A stretch of DNA of 18,434 nt from JAYSRU01 sp043720875 (GCA_043720875.1 JAYSRU010000044.1:1-18434); one strand, 5' to 3'. Shown: positions 7,023 to 14,322, counted from the first letter of the stretch. Made by a program: numbers and translations. Notes: generated from the sequence alone by a model not told the origin.

Positions 7023-8048
7023 TCACCTTAAATCCAAATATAGATCAAGTAACCTAGGAAGCGGATAATCTATAATTTTTGACCGGTCTATTTTTTGAAA
7101 CCCTGCTAATTCTTGAATGTTACACTTCAGAATAAATATACGTGCAAATAAGTGCTGGTGACTCAATACATGCTTTGCTGCATAAGGCTGTTCTAAGGGC
7201 TTACAGCCAAAAGTTGCGACCGAGAAATCAATTAACGTATTAATATCTAAATCTTCGTCGGATTCGAGTAATGGGAATTCAAATAGATGCATCCAAATAT
7301 CCTTGCCAATACGTTTCTTTAAAAAAGTACTACCATCTTCATTCTCAATGAAAAAGTAATTCAAGTATCTTATTCGTACCGCTATTTTTTTTGTCTTTAC
7401 TGGCAAGGACTGTATTTGATTACTCAAAAAAGCAATGCATTTATCCTGAAAAACACATGAAACACAATCTGGAGCTTTTGGTGTGCATTGTAATGCTCCA
7501 AACTCCATAATAGCTTGATTATGAATGGCTGGTTTTTTTTCGCTAATTAATTCATTGGCTAATGCACTAAAATGCTTTTTACCTTCTGTTGAATCTATAG
7601 CGAGATCAATTCCAAATATTCTCGACAACACTCTGTAAACATTGCCATCTACAACAGCATGAGGTAACCCATACGCAAAACTAGCTATGGCAGCCGCAGA
7701 ATAATCGCCCACTCCTTTCAACTTCTTTAATTCGACATATGTTGAAGGAAATACTCCGTTGCACTCCTGGCTCACGAATTTTGCGGCATGGTGCAAATTA
7801 CGTGCACGACTATAATACCCTAAACCTTGCCATAGACGAATTACTTCTTGCTCGTCTGCATTGGCCAAGGCATGAACCGTCGGAAAAGCCAAGATGAATT
7901 TTTCATAATACGGTTGTCCTTGTGCGACTCGAGTTTGCTGTAAAATAATTTCAGATAACCATATAAAATAAGGATTCTTTGTTTCTCTCCATGGGAGAAT
8001 TCTTGCTTTTTGTCGGTACCAATTCACTAGTCGATAGGAAAAATCCAT
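7023..8048 (-). CDS. mutY: A/G-specific adenine DNA glycosylase MutY
   Basis: MutY removes adenine mispaired with 8-oxoguanine, starting base-excision repair. This 341-aa protein has the full family layout. The HhH-GPD fold holds the catalytic Glu33 in SEIILQQT, the helix-hairpin-helix LKGVGDYSAAAI (110-121) and Asp134 in VVDGNVYR. The [4Fe-4S] cluster cysteines are Cys188, Cys195, Cys198 and Cys204 (C-x6-C-x2-C-x5-C). The C-terminal Nudix-like domain (about 225-341) includes HVLSHQHL (293-300), the 8-oxoguanine-reading loop. No key residue is missing. It is divergent from the HU gene across 111 bp. In many Flavobacteriia, from memory, ssb and gld genes lie next to mutY; here the downstream neighbour is a putative porin instead. 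Confidence 0.96.
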   Translation of the reverse strand: MDFSYRLVNWYRQKARILPWRETKNPYFIWLSEIILQQTRVAQGQPYYEKFILAFPTVHALANADEQEVIRLWQGLGYYSRARNLHHAAKFVSQECNGVFPSTYVELKKLKGVGDYSAAAIASFAYGLPHAVVDGNVYRVLSRIFGIDLAIDSTEGKKHFSALANELISEKKPAIHNQAIMEFGALQCTPKAPDCVSCVFQDKCIAFLSNQIQSLPVKTKKIAVRIRYLNYFFIENEDGSTFLKKRIGKDIWMHLFEFPLLESDEDLDINTLIDFSVATFGCKPLEQPYAAKHVLSHQHLFARIFILKCNIQELAGFQKIDRSKIIDYPLPRLLDLYLDLR

Positions 8049-8085
8049 TTGTTTGTAGAAATTAATGAAAAAAATAGAAAAAATC

Positions 8086-8117
8086 TGTGCTAATACAGCA
8101 TAAGTTTAGTAGTTTTG
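8086..8117 (+). promoter_or_regulatory. Promoter for HU gene
   Basis: TAGTTTTG at 8110-8117 matches the TAnnTTTG -7 element. TGTG at 8086-8089 stands 20 bases upstream as an imperfect -33 box. The element runs into TTTTGCACTCC (8113-8123), which recurs exactly at the next gene's promoter (8494-8504). A leader of about 35 bases would precede the ATG at 8160. Confidence 0.6.
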
Positions 8118-8159
8118 CACTCCCAAAAGGAATACAAAAATATTGAAAATTAATAGATT

Positions 8160-8450
8160 ATGACAAAAGCGGATATTGTTGCAGAAATTGTTGAAAGCAC
8201 AGGTTTAGATAGAATTGAGATTCAGAAGGTTGTTGAGTCATTTATGACTAGCGTTAAAACTTCTCTTACAACAGGTGAAAATGTATACTTAAGAGGTTTT
8301 GGAAGTTTCATCGTAAAGGAAAGAGCTGAAAAAACAGGTAGAAATATTTCAAAAAATACAACAATTTTAATTCCTGCTCATAATGTACCCACATTCAAGC
8401 CAGCTAAAGAATTTGTTACTGAAGTAAAAGAAAAAACGGCTAAAAAGTAA
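8160..8450 (+). CDS. hup: HU-family nucleoid DNA-binding protein
   Basis: This 96-aa protein of the HU/IHF family bends and packages DNA as a dimer in the nucleoid. It starts with MTKADIVAEI, has the dimer-forming helices over residues 1-45, the signature GENVYLRGFGSFIVKER (39-55), a DNA-clasping arm around 56-78 with the conserved Pro of LIPAHNVP, and the FKPAKEF segment before a Lys-rich tail (TEVKEKTAKK). Length and signature are standard for Bacteroidota HU. It is a single gene with its own promoter, divergent from mutY and followed by the 30-residue basic peptide and RNase G/E. The symbol hup is used for the family; which paralogue it is cannot be said. Confidence 0.95.
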   Translation: MTKADIVAEIVESTGLDRIEIQKVVESFMTSVKTSLTTGENVYLRGFGSFIVKERAEKTGRNISKNTTILIPAHNVPTFKPAKEFVTEVKEKTAKK

Positions 8451-8461
8451 GATTAATCAAC

Positions 8462-8489
8462 AATTATTGACGCTATATCAATAATTTTT
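8462..8489 (+). terminator. Possible HU terminator overlapping the next promoter
   Basis: AATTATTGA (8462-8470) and TCAATAATT (8478-8486) form a perfect 9-bp stem with a 7-base loop, followed by a short T-run (8485-8489). It lies 12 bp after the HU stop, so it may end that transcript. The stem is all A/T apart from one G-C pair and therefore weak. The left arm also holds the candidate -33 TTG of the next gene, so an operator role is equally possible. Confidence 0.45.
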
Positions 8490-8498
8490 ATAATTTTG
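8467..8498 (+). promoter_or_regulatory. Promoter for the 30-residue basic peptide gene
   Basis: TTG at 8467-8469 and TAATTTTG at 8491-8498 are spaced by 21 bases and fit the Bacteroidota consensus. The -7 box is followed by GCACTCC, as at the HU promoter. Transcription would start about 55 bases before the ATG at 8559. Confidence 0.6.
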
Positions 8499-8558
8499 CA
8501 CTCCTTTAGTCTCTGACTCTCAAGATAAAAAAGTTACACACAACTAAAAATACATATT

Positions 8559-8651
8559 ATGCCAAGCGGTAAAAAAAGAAAAGGTCACAAAATGGCTACT
8601 CACAAACGTAAGAAAAGACTTAGAAAAAATCGTCATAAGAAAAAGAAATAA
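8559..8651 (+). CDS. 30-residue AURKAIP1/COX24-like basic peptide, probable ribosomal protein
   Basis: A 30-codon ORF starts MPSGKKRKGHKMATHKRKKR and ends in four lysines. Eighteen of its 30 residues are Lys or Arg, and it has three His and no acidic residue. The core K-M-x-x-H-K-R-K-K-R-x-R-K-N-R is the pattern of the AURKAIP1/COX24 C-terminal domain (PF08213), found in the mitochondrial small-subunit protein mS38, and similar tiny proteins are annotated across Bacteroidota. A role as a small peptide buried in rRNA is therefore likely, though it is an inference by similarity. It has its own TAnnTTTG promoter and an intrinsic terminator directly after, so it is a stand-alone transcription unit between HU and RNase G/E. 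The ATG is the only sensible start. Confidence 0.85.
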   Translation: MPSGKKRKGHKMATHKRKKRLRKNRHKKKK

Positions 8652-8679
8652 TTAACTTTTTCAAAAAGATAGTAGGACG

Positions 8680-8714
8680 CTTAGTAGACATTTGTTTACT
8701 AAGTTTTCTTTTTT
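8680..8714 (+). terminator. Intrinsic terminator after the 30-residue peptide gene
   Basis: CTTAGTAGAC (8680-8689) pairs with GTTTACTAAG (8694-8703), a 10-bp stem with one G-U pair and a 4-base loop. It is followed by TTTTCTTTTTT (8704-8714). This is a standard rho-independent terminator, 28 bp past the stop codon and 24 bp before the RNase G/E start. Confidence 0.85.
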
Positions 8715-8738
8715 ATTTACGTTTTAATTCTACCCAAC

Positions 8739-10289
8739 GTGAGTTTAGAACTAATAGTTGATGCTAAAAAGAATAGCATTTGGCTTGCTTTACTTCGAGA
8801 CGGAAAATTAATTGAACTTCATCAAGAACAAGGAACTACAGATTACGCTGTGGGCGACATTTACTTAGGAAAAGTAAAAAAAGTCGTACCTTCTCTAAAT
8901 GCTGTTTTTGTGGATGTTGGCTACGAAAAAGATGCCTTTTTGCATTATTTGGACCTTGGCCCTCAAATTCATTCACTCAATAAATTTACGCGCGAAACTA
9001 TTTCAGGCAAACAAGCTGTTCATGATTTGCAATACTTCAAATCAGAAAAAGACATTCCCAAAGAAGGAAAAATTGCTGAAGTAATTTCTGGATCTCAAAA
9101 CATCTTAGTACAAGTTGCAAAAGAACCAATTTCTAGCAAAGGGCCTAGGCTCAGCTCAGAAGTAACTTTAGCAGGACGATACCTTGTTCTTGTTCCCTTT
9201 TCCGAGAAAATATCAATCTCTCAGAAAATTAAAGAGCCCGCGGAAAGAGATCGTCTTAAAAAATTAATGGAAAGTATTACGCCTAAAAACTTTGGCGTAA
9301 TCATTCGAACTGTTGCAGAAAACAAACCTGTTGACCAATTAGACAATGATTTAAAACAATTATTAGACAAGTGGAAGGCAATGTATGAAAACTTAAAATC
9401 ATCCGTACCACCAACTCGAGTTCTGGGAGAAATAGACAAAACATCGTCTATTTTACGTGATATGTTAAACAAAGATTTTAACTCAATTCAAATTAATGAC
9501 ATCACGCTTTACCGTGAAGTTAAAGAGTTTGTAGCTGAAATTGCACCTGATAAAGAATCCATTGTAAAACATTACGATGGAAAAATTGATGTTTTTGAAA
9601 AGTTTGGTGTTGCTAAACAAATTAAAAGTTTGTTTGGAAAAAAAGTACCGATGCCTAGTGGAGGTTACTTGATTGTTGAACATACCGAAGCAATGCACGT
9701 TATCGATGTAAACAGCGGTAACCGTAAAGGAGCGGAAGGTCAAGAAAGTAACGCGCTTGCTACAAACCTTGAGGCAGCAGATGAAATTGGTAGAATTTTA
9801 CAACTCCGAGATATGGGTGGTATAATTTGTGCCGATTTTATTGACATGCACGACAAGGAGAATAATAAAGCTTTGTTTGAGCGTCTGAAAGAAAGTATGA
9901 AGTCTGACAGAGCGAAGCACAATATACTTCCTCCGTCAAAATTTGGTGTTATCGAAATCACACGTCAACGTGTGCGACCAGAAACTGAAATTGCAACGAG
10001 TGAAACTTGCCCAACTTGTAAAGGAACTGGTGAAGTTCAAGCGAGTATACTGTTTGCAGAAGAAATTGAAAGTAATTTAATTCATCTTATTACTTCAAAA
10101 AAACACGGAAAAATCACATTATTGGTTCATCCTTATTTAGAATCACACTTTAAACGCGGACTAATGTCACACCAAATGAAGTGGTTTATGAAATATAAAA
10201 AATGGATTCCTATTAGAGGCATCAATGCTAACAACTTGCTACAGTACTCTTTTGTAGATGGAGCGAATGAGGAAATCATTGTTGAATAG
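8739..10289 (+). CDS. rng: Ribonuclease G/E family endoribonuclease
   Basis: This 516-aa enzyme is of the RNase G/E family, which cuts single-stranded RNA in mRNA decay and rRNA maturation in the cytoplasm. The N-terminal S1 RNA-binding domain covers about 36-125, including VGDIYLGKVKKVVPSLNAVF. The catalytic DNase I-like subdomain has Asp323 in HVIDVNSG and Asp366 in CADFIDM, the metal-binding pair. CPTCKGTG (424-431) is the zinc-link that joins subunits. The size and the lack of a long C-terminal scaffold tail suit RNase G better than full RNase E. The start is a GTG at 8739; MSLELIVDAKKNSIWLALL matches the family's N-terminus, so this start is sound. It sits 24 bp after a terminator, so it needs its own promoter, of which I see only a poor TACGTTTT candidate. 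A strong terminator hairpin follows. Confidence 0.95.
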   Translation: MSLELIVDAKKNSIWLALLRDGKLIELHQEQGTTDYAVGDIYLGKVKKVVPSLNAVFVDVGYEKDAFLHYLDLGPQIHSLNKFTRETISGKQAVHDLQYFKSEKDIPKEGKIAEVISGSQNILVQVAKEPISSKGPRLSSEVTLAGRYLVLVPFSEKISISQKIKEPAERDRLKKLMESITPKNFGVIIRTVAENKPVDQLDNDLKQLLDKWKAMYENLKSSVPPTRVLGEIDKTSSILRDMLNKDFNSIQINDITLYREVKEFVAEIAPDKESIVKHYDGKIDVFEKFGVAKQIKSLFGKKVPMPSGGYLIVEHTEAMHVIDVNSGNRKGAEGQESNALATNLEAADEIGRILQLRDMGGIICADFIDMHDKENNKALFERLKESMKSDRAKHNILPPSKFGVIEITRQRVRPETEIATSETCPTCKGTGEVQASILFAEEIESNLIHLITSKKHGKITLLVHPYLESHFKRGLMSHQMKWFMKYKKWIPIRGINANNLLQYSFVDGANEEIIVE

Positions 10290-10305
10290 CATTAAAATAT
10301 CTTAT

Positions 10306-10345
10306 AAAAGAATAGCCCTTTGAAACCAGAGGGCTATTCTTTTTT
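10306..10345 (+). terminator. Strong intrinsic terminator of rng, containing the recX start
   Basis: AAAAGAATAGCCCT (10306-10319) pairs perfectly with AGGGCTATTCTTTT (10330-10343). This is a 14-bp stem with a 10-base loop (10320-10329), ending in six Ts (10340-10345). It begins 17 bp past the rng stop. The loop starts with the TTG that opens the recX reading frame, and the right arm and T-run encode recX residues 4-9. Confidence 0.9.
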
Positions 10346-10802
10346 ACAAGCTAAAATTAAAATTGAAGCTTGGTGTGCGTATCAAGAACGCTGTCACTTT
10401 GAAGTCAATAATAAACTTTTTGACTGGGGTCAAAATGAAGAAAATCGCAATGCATTAATAGCACATTTGATCACTAATAACTACCTGAATGAAAGTCGAT
10501 TTGCTAGTGCATTCGTTTCGGGGAAATTTCGTATCAAAAAATGGGGCAAAATTAAGATAAAGCAGCACCTAAAATCAAAACAAATTTCGGAACCTTTAAT
10601 TAAAGAGGGGTTTAAGGAAATTGATTATGACGAATATATCTCTACCTTGATTCATCATATTAAAAGAAAATACATTGACCTCAAAACAGAACGAAATAGC
10701 TACAAAAAGAAGGCTAAAGTCATGTTGTTTGTCTTATCAAAAGGATTTGAACAGAATCTGATTTTTGAACATTACGAGACGGCTATAAGTACTATAGAAT
10801 AA
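10320..10802 (+). CDS. recX: RecX-family regulator of RecA
   Basis: This 160-aa protein matches the RecX family, small helical proteins that bind RecA filaments and limit recombination. The diagnostic block is EAWCAYQERCHFEVNNKL (17-34), followed by the repeated three-helix units, for example LNESRFASAFVSGKF (56-70) and KIKIKQHLKSKQI. The start is unusual: the frame is closed by a TAA at 10305-10307, and the only usable initiator before the conserved core is the TTG at 10320, which lies in the loop of the rng terminator. The codons for Glu-Gly-Tyr-Ser-Phe-Leu are the terminator's right arm and T-run. Expression may therefore depend on read-through from rng and on melting of the hairpin. The 3' end overlaps that of the convergent LVIVD gene by 11 bp. 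Family call good, start codon less certain. Confidence 0.85.
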   Translation: MKPEGYSFLQAKIKIEAWCAYQERCHFEVNNKLFDWGQNEENRNALIAHLITNNYLNESRFASAFVSGKFRIKKWGKIKIKQHLKSKQISEPLIKEGFKEIDYDEYISTLIHHIKRKYIDLKTERNSYKKKAKVMLFVLSKGFEQNLIFEHYETAISTIE

Positions 10803-12192
10803 TCAATTTCTGTACATTAACCACTTCTGTATTATTCTTGTCAAAATAAGCCACTCGAACAAAGTAAACTCCTTTGGCTGCTTTCAGAATTCCCTTATAG
10901 TAATTTTGCCCCTCAACTCCAATTGCATTAATTACATTACCTGAATAGTCATATATTTTCAAATCAAGTCCAACAACGTTTTCATCGTTTACTACGATCC
11001 TAAATTCGTCACCAGATGAAATTGGATTTGGAAACAACTGCACCTCTTCTCCATTAGTTTCATGCAAAAATAATACACGATCAAAATCTAACAGAAATAG
11101 CCCGTATTGTCGATCACTTACCAACAATCTACCCGACGGTAGATCAGAATACACGCCCCAAGCTCCATTTAACTTGTACGTACTATTATCGGGATAAGTG
11201 TCATAATGAGCTATTTCAACCGGAAATCCGTTTCTTGTATCATAAATTCTTAATCCTTCATTGTAATAAGCACAAAAAAGAAATTCATTTGTGCATTTCA
11301 TGTTATGGGGAACGGACATGTTTACAGAATTAGTTCCAAAATAATTTGTCACAGCAACATTCCAATTATTTACCGCACATCTTTTAATTTTTTTACCACT
11401 TGTTTCGTCTCCAAAAAAATAGGTGTTGCCATCTGGCGAAAGCCATCCTTGATGATTATATCCTTGTTCCTGGTACAACGCCAAACTACTTTTGAAAACA
11501 GGCGCAGTTGGATTCGTAAAATCATACACCCGCAAGCCTTCAAAACCACAATTTAAAAACGCCTTATTATCTCTTACATATATATCGTGCACCTCATCGA
11601 TGTCGTTTGGTCCATCCCAAACTTCTACCGGATTTAATGGATCTATGATTGAATAAACTTTCATAGGGCTATACAGCTGCCCAGGATTTCCAATGTACGG
11701 AGTAAAGATGCAACAATACATTAAAGCATTATTTGTATCGATAAAAATGTTGTGCACCTGACCAAAAGTAACAGAATCTTCTTTCGCTATAGTTAAGACA
11801 TTATCGATATTTGAGATATCTATGATTTGCAAAGAACTTGGCCCTTCGTCACACACTGCATATATGTAATTTTTATACTTTGCGTATTCTCTATGCATCA
11901 CTATAGCACTTTGATACTTGCCTTGAACAGTACCTTTAGGTAGCAACTTGTTTGAGTTAGATACCTCAAAAAAGTGAGTTCCTTCAGTGCTACCTATTAT
12001 ACCATATTCTTTTCCGTTAGCAACAAATCCAAAACAATCCGAAAATCTAACTTTATAAGAGCTAGAAGTAACTAAACTATCCTGAAACCAATTATCCAAC
12101 AACTGAATATTTTTTGAAATCTGTGAATTTGCCTTACCATGAAATACGAAAAGGAGGATAAAAAAAAAGAAACTACTGTTAAAAATGTTCAT
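10792..12192 (-). CDS. Secreted LVIVD-repeat protein with T9SS sorting domain
   Basis: This is a 466-aa exported protein. The chosen ATG (12192-12190) gives a signal peptide MNIFNSSFFFFILLFVFHG followed by KANSQ; a longer frame to 12225 would place 11 polar residues in front of it and is unlikely. The middle (about 60-370) has repeats of the form 'x-y-z-I-x-D-h-S/T-N-P/I', such as LQIIDISNIDNVL, VYSIIDPLNPVEVWD and LRVYDFTNPTAPVF, typical of LVIVD/choice-of-anchor beta-propellers. Residues about 384-466 (LFPNPISSGDEFRI ... KGVYFVRVAY ... QKLIIL) are a type A sorting domain recognised by the type IX secretion system, so the protein should reach the cell surface or medium. What it binds is unknown. 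It is divergent from the mannosyltransferase gene and convergent with recX. Confidence 0.85.
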   Translation of the reverse strand: MNIFNSSFFFFILLFVFHGKANSQISKNIQLLDNWFQDSLVTSSSYKVRFSDCFGFVANGKEYGIIGSTEGTHFFEVSNSNKLLPKGTVQGKYQSAIVMHREYAKYKNYIYAVCDEGPSSLQIIDISNIDNVLTIAKEDSVTFGQVHNIFIDTNNALMYCCIFTPYIGNPGQLYSPMKVYSIIDPLNPVEVWDGPNDIDEVHDIYVRDNKAFLNCGFEGLRVYDFTNPTAPVFKSSLALYQEQGYNHQGWLSPDGNTYFFGDETSGKKIKRCAVNNWNVAVTNYFGTNSVNMSVPHNMKCTNEFLFCAYYNEGLRIYDTRNGFPVEIAHYDTYPDNSTYKLNGAWGVYSDLPSGRLLVSDRQYGLFLLDFDRVLFLHETNGEEVQLFPNPISSGDEFRIVVNDENVVGLDLKIYDYSGNVINAIGVEGQNYYKGILKAAKGVYFVRVAYFDKNNTEVVNVQKLIIL

Positions 12193-12200
12193 AATTCTCT

Positions 12201-12208
12201 CAAATTTA
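12201..12208 (-). promoter_or_regulatory. -7 element (TAAATTTG, minus strand) for the LVIVD gene
   Basis: On the minus strand this reads TAAATTTG, a match to TAnnTTTG, eight bases before the ATG at 12192. As at 203-210, the transcript would start very near the start codon. No convincing -33 box is visible. Its position supports the shorter start for the LVIVD gene. Confidence 0.45.
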
Positions 12209-12277
12209 CTCAAATTAGTGCACAAGGCATATTATTCGAAGCATTATTCTTATTTTCGTGAAGTAAATAAAACATCC

Positions 12278-12988
12278 TTGAAAAAACTAGTAATCATTCC
12301 AACATATAATGAACGTGAAAACGTGGAAAATATGATTCGGTGCGTTATGAATCTTGCAGATTATTTTGAATTACTAATTGTAGACGACAATTCGCCAGAT
12401 GGTACAGCTCTTATTGTTGAGTTACTGCAATCAGAGTTTAAGAATCAATTGCATATTTCGAAAAGAGCTGGTAAATTAGGCTTAGGCACTGCATATATTC
12501 ATGGTTTTAAATGGGCAATTGCCCGTGAATATGATGTGGTTTTTGAAATGGATTGTGATTTTTCACACAACCCGAATGATTTACCAAGATTATTACTTCC
12601 GATTGTTGAGCATAAAGCCCATCTTAGCATAGGTTCCCGCTACATAAAAGGAGGCCACATTGAAAACTGGCCATTTGGACGTTGGTTAATTTCTTTTTTT
12701 GCTTCACTTTATGTTAGAATGATCTTGTGGATCAATATCAAGGATACAACCGCAGGTTTCAAATGTTACCACATTGATGTGTTAAAGGCAATTAACCTAG
12801 ACAATATTCCGTTTAAAGGCTATGCGTTTCAAATTTGCATGAAATATGCCGCCAAGAAAAAAGGATTCAAATGCGTTGAGGTTCCTATTAACTTTATTGA
12901 TCGAGCAGCTGGTACTTCCAAAATGAATACAAGTATTTTTAAAGAAGCAATTTTCGGGGTTTGGCAAATGAAATGGTTAAAGCTATGA
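12278..12988 (+). CDS. Polyprenol-phosphate mannosyltransferase (DPM1-like GT2)
   Basis: This family-2 glycosyltransferase transfers a sugar, by family usually mannose from GDP-mannose, to a polyprenyl phosphate at the inner face of the membrane. Reading from the TTG at 12278 gives 236 aa beginning MKKLVIIPTYNERENV, exactly where the family begins. The frame is open further up to 12185, but that part overlaps the divergent LVIVD gene and has no family match. Motifs: VDDNSPDGT (35-43), the metal-binding DxD in EMDCDFSHNP (Asp92, Asp94), SIGSRYIKGG, and the R-A-A-G-T-S-K-M block near the C-terminus. There is no C-terminal membrane domain, so it is the soluble DPM1-like form. Its stop overlaps the dihydroorotase start by 4 bp (ATGA), so the two are translationally linked. 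Confidence 0.9.
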   Translation: MKKLVIIPTYNERENVENMIRCVMNLADYFELLIVDDNSPDGTALIVELLQSEFKNQLHISKRAGKLGLGTAYIHGFKWAIAREYDVVFEMDCDFSHNPNDLPRLLLPIVEHKAHLSIGSRYIKGGHIENWPFGRWLISFFASLYVRMILWINIKDTTAGFKCYHIDVLKAINLDNIPFKGYAFQICMKYAAKKKGFKCVEVPINFIDRAAGTSKMNTSIFKEAIFGVWQMKWLKL

Positions 12989-14322
12989 GTACAATTATAA
13001 TAAAAAATGGCACTGTTGTCAATGAAGGTCAACAAACAGTTACTGACCTATTACTGCGCAACGGAATAATTGAAAAAATTGGTAATCATATTGAAATTAA
13101 TGAACTACATCAAACAATAGATGCTGAAGGATTATTTATTTTACCCGGTTGCATTGATGATCAGGTTCATTTTAGAGAACCAGGCTTGACGCACAAAGGA
13201 ACAATTGCTAGTGAAGCCACTGCAGCTGTTGCAGGTGGAATAACTACTTACATGGAAATGCCAAATACTGTCCCAAACGCGTTGACTCAACCCCTACTGC
13301 AAGACAAATATGACATTGCTGCTAATGGATCACTAGCAAACTACTCATTTTTTATGGGGGCTTCTAACGACAACTTAGAAGAAGTATTGAAAACTGACCC
13401 ATTAAATGTTTGTGGCGTTAAAATTTTCATGGGCAGTAGCACAGGAAACATGCTGGTCGATTCTCAAAAAACCTTAAGTAACTTATTTTCTGAAGTACCT
13501 ATGCTCATTGCAACACATTGCGAGGATGAGGCGACAATACAAGAAAATCTACGCAATGCTAAAGCAATGTGTGGTGAAAATATTCCGATCGAGCTTCATC
13601 CCACAATTCGTTCAGCTGAAGCATGCTACAAATCATCTTCATTTGCAGTTGAATTAGCAAAAAAGCATAATACTCGACTTCATGTTCTTCATATTTCCAC
13701 TGCAATAGAGTGCGACCTTTTTGACAATACTATTCCATTAATAAAAAAACGCATCACTGCAGAAGCGTGTGTACATCACTTATGGTTTACCGATAAAGAT
13801 TATGCAACGAAGGGTAATTTCATAAAGTGGAATCCCGCTGTTAAGACTGAAAACGACCGCGAAGCAATTTGGAAAGCATTGTTAAGCGACAAAATTGATA
13901 TCGTTGCAACTGACCATGCGCCACATACATTAGAAGAAAAATCTAAAGACTACATGTCAGCTCCTTCTGGTGGCCCGTTAGTGCAACACGCACTATTGGC
14001 AATGTTAGAAAAATCTAATGAAGGAAAGATTAGTATTGAACGTGTGGTTGAAAAAATGGCACACGCTCCTGCAATTTGTTTTCAAGTAGAAAAACGTGGT
14101 TTTATTAGAGAGGGTTACTATGCAGATTTGGTTCTAGTTGATCCTAAACAAAAAACCACTGTCACTAAACAAAGTCTACTTTACAAATGTCAATGGTCTC
14201 CTTTTGAAGGAACTACGTTTTCCAATAAAATCGTACGCACATTTGTAAATGGAAATCTAGTTTGGGATGGAGATAAGATATGTAGTGACATTAACGGAAA
14301 ACGAATCAGCTTTATTCGATAA
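12985..14322 (+). CDS. pyrC: Dihydroorotase, Bacteroidota type
   Basis: Dihydroorotase closes carbamoyl-aspartate to dihydroorotate in pyrimidine synthesis. From the ATG at 12985 it is 445 aa of the amidohydrolase fold (class I length). An in-frame TTG at 12961 lies inside the upstream gene and is unlikely. Active-site landmarks: Lys146 in VKIFMGSSTG (the carboxylated lysine), His178 in ATHCEDE, His236 in LHVLHIST and Asp310 in VATDHAPH. The first metal motif, normally H-x-H, reads Gln60-Val-His62 in DDQVHFREPG, so one metal ligand is changed. From memory many Bacteroidota dihydroorotases share DDQVHFREPG, so this is likely a lineage trait and not damage. It is the middle gene of a three-gene operon; the DUF4296 gene starts directly after its stop. 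Other cyclic amidohydrolases (allantoinase, hydantoinase) are less likely alternatives. Confidence 0.88.
   Translation: MSTIIIKNGTVVNEGQQTVTDLLLRNGIIEKIGNHIEINELHQTIDAEGLFILPGCIDDQVHFREPGLTHKGTIASEATAAVAGGITTYMEMPNTVPNALTQPLLQDKYDIAANGSLANYSFFMGASNDNLEEVLKTDPLNVCGVKIFMGSSTGNMLVDSQKTLSNLFSEVPMLIATHCEDEATIQENLRNAKAMCGENIPIELHPTIRSAEACYKSSSFAVELAKKHNTRLHVLHISTAIECDLFDNTIPLIKKRITAEACVHHLWFTDKDYATKGNFIKWNPAVKTENDREAIWKALLSDKIDIVATDHAPHTLEEKSKDYMSAPSGGPLVQHALLAMLEKSNEGKISIERVVEKMAHAPAICFQVEKRGFIREGYYADLVLVDPKQKTTVTKQSLLYKCQWSPFEGTTFSNKIVRTFVNGNLVWDGDKICSDINGKRISFIR

Noticed and set aside
12193..12225. Longer start of the LVIVD gene at 12225
   Set aside because: It would put 11 polar residues before the signal peptide and place the start codon upstream of the TAAATTTG promoter box.
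12185..12277. In-frame extension of the mannosyltransferase upstream to 12185
   Set aside because: The extra 31 residues have no family match, overlap the start of the divergent LVIVD gene, and cover the likely promoter region. The TTG at 12278 gives the exact family N-terminus.
12961..12984. Longer start of dihydroorotase (TTG at 12961)
   Set aside because: It lies within the mannosyltransferase gene; the ATG at 12985 gives a 4-bp ATGA overlap and the normal family N-terminus.
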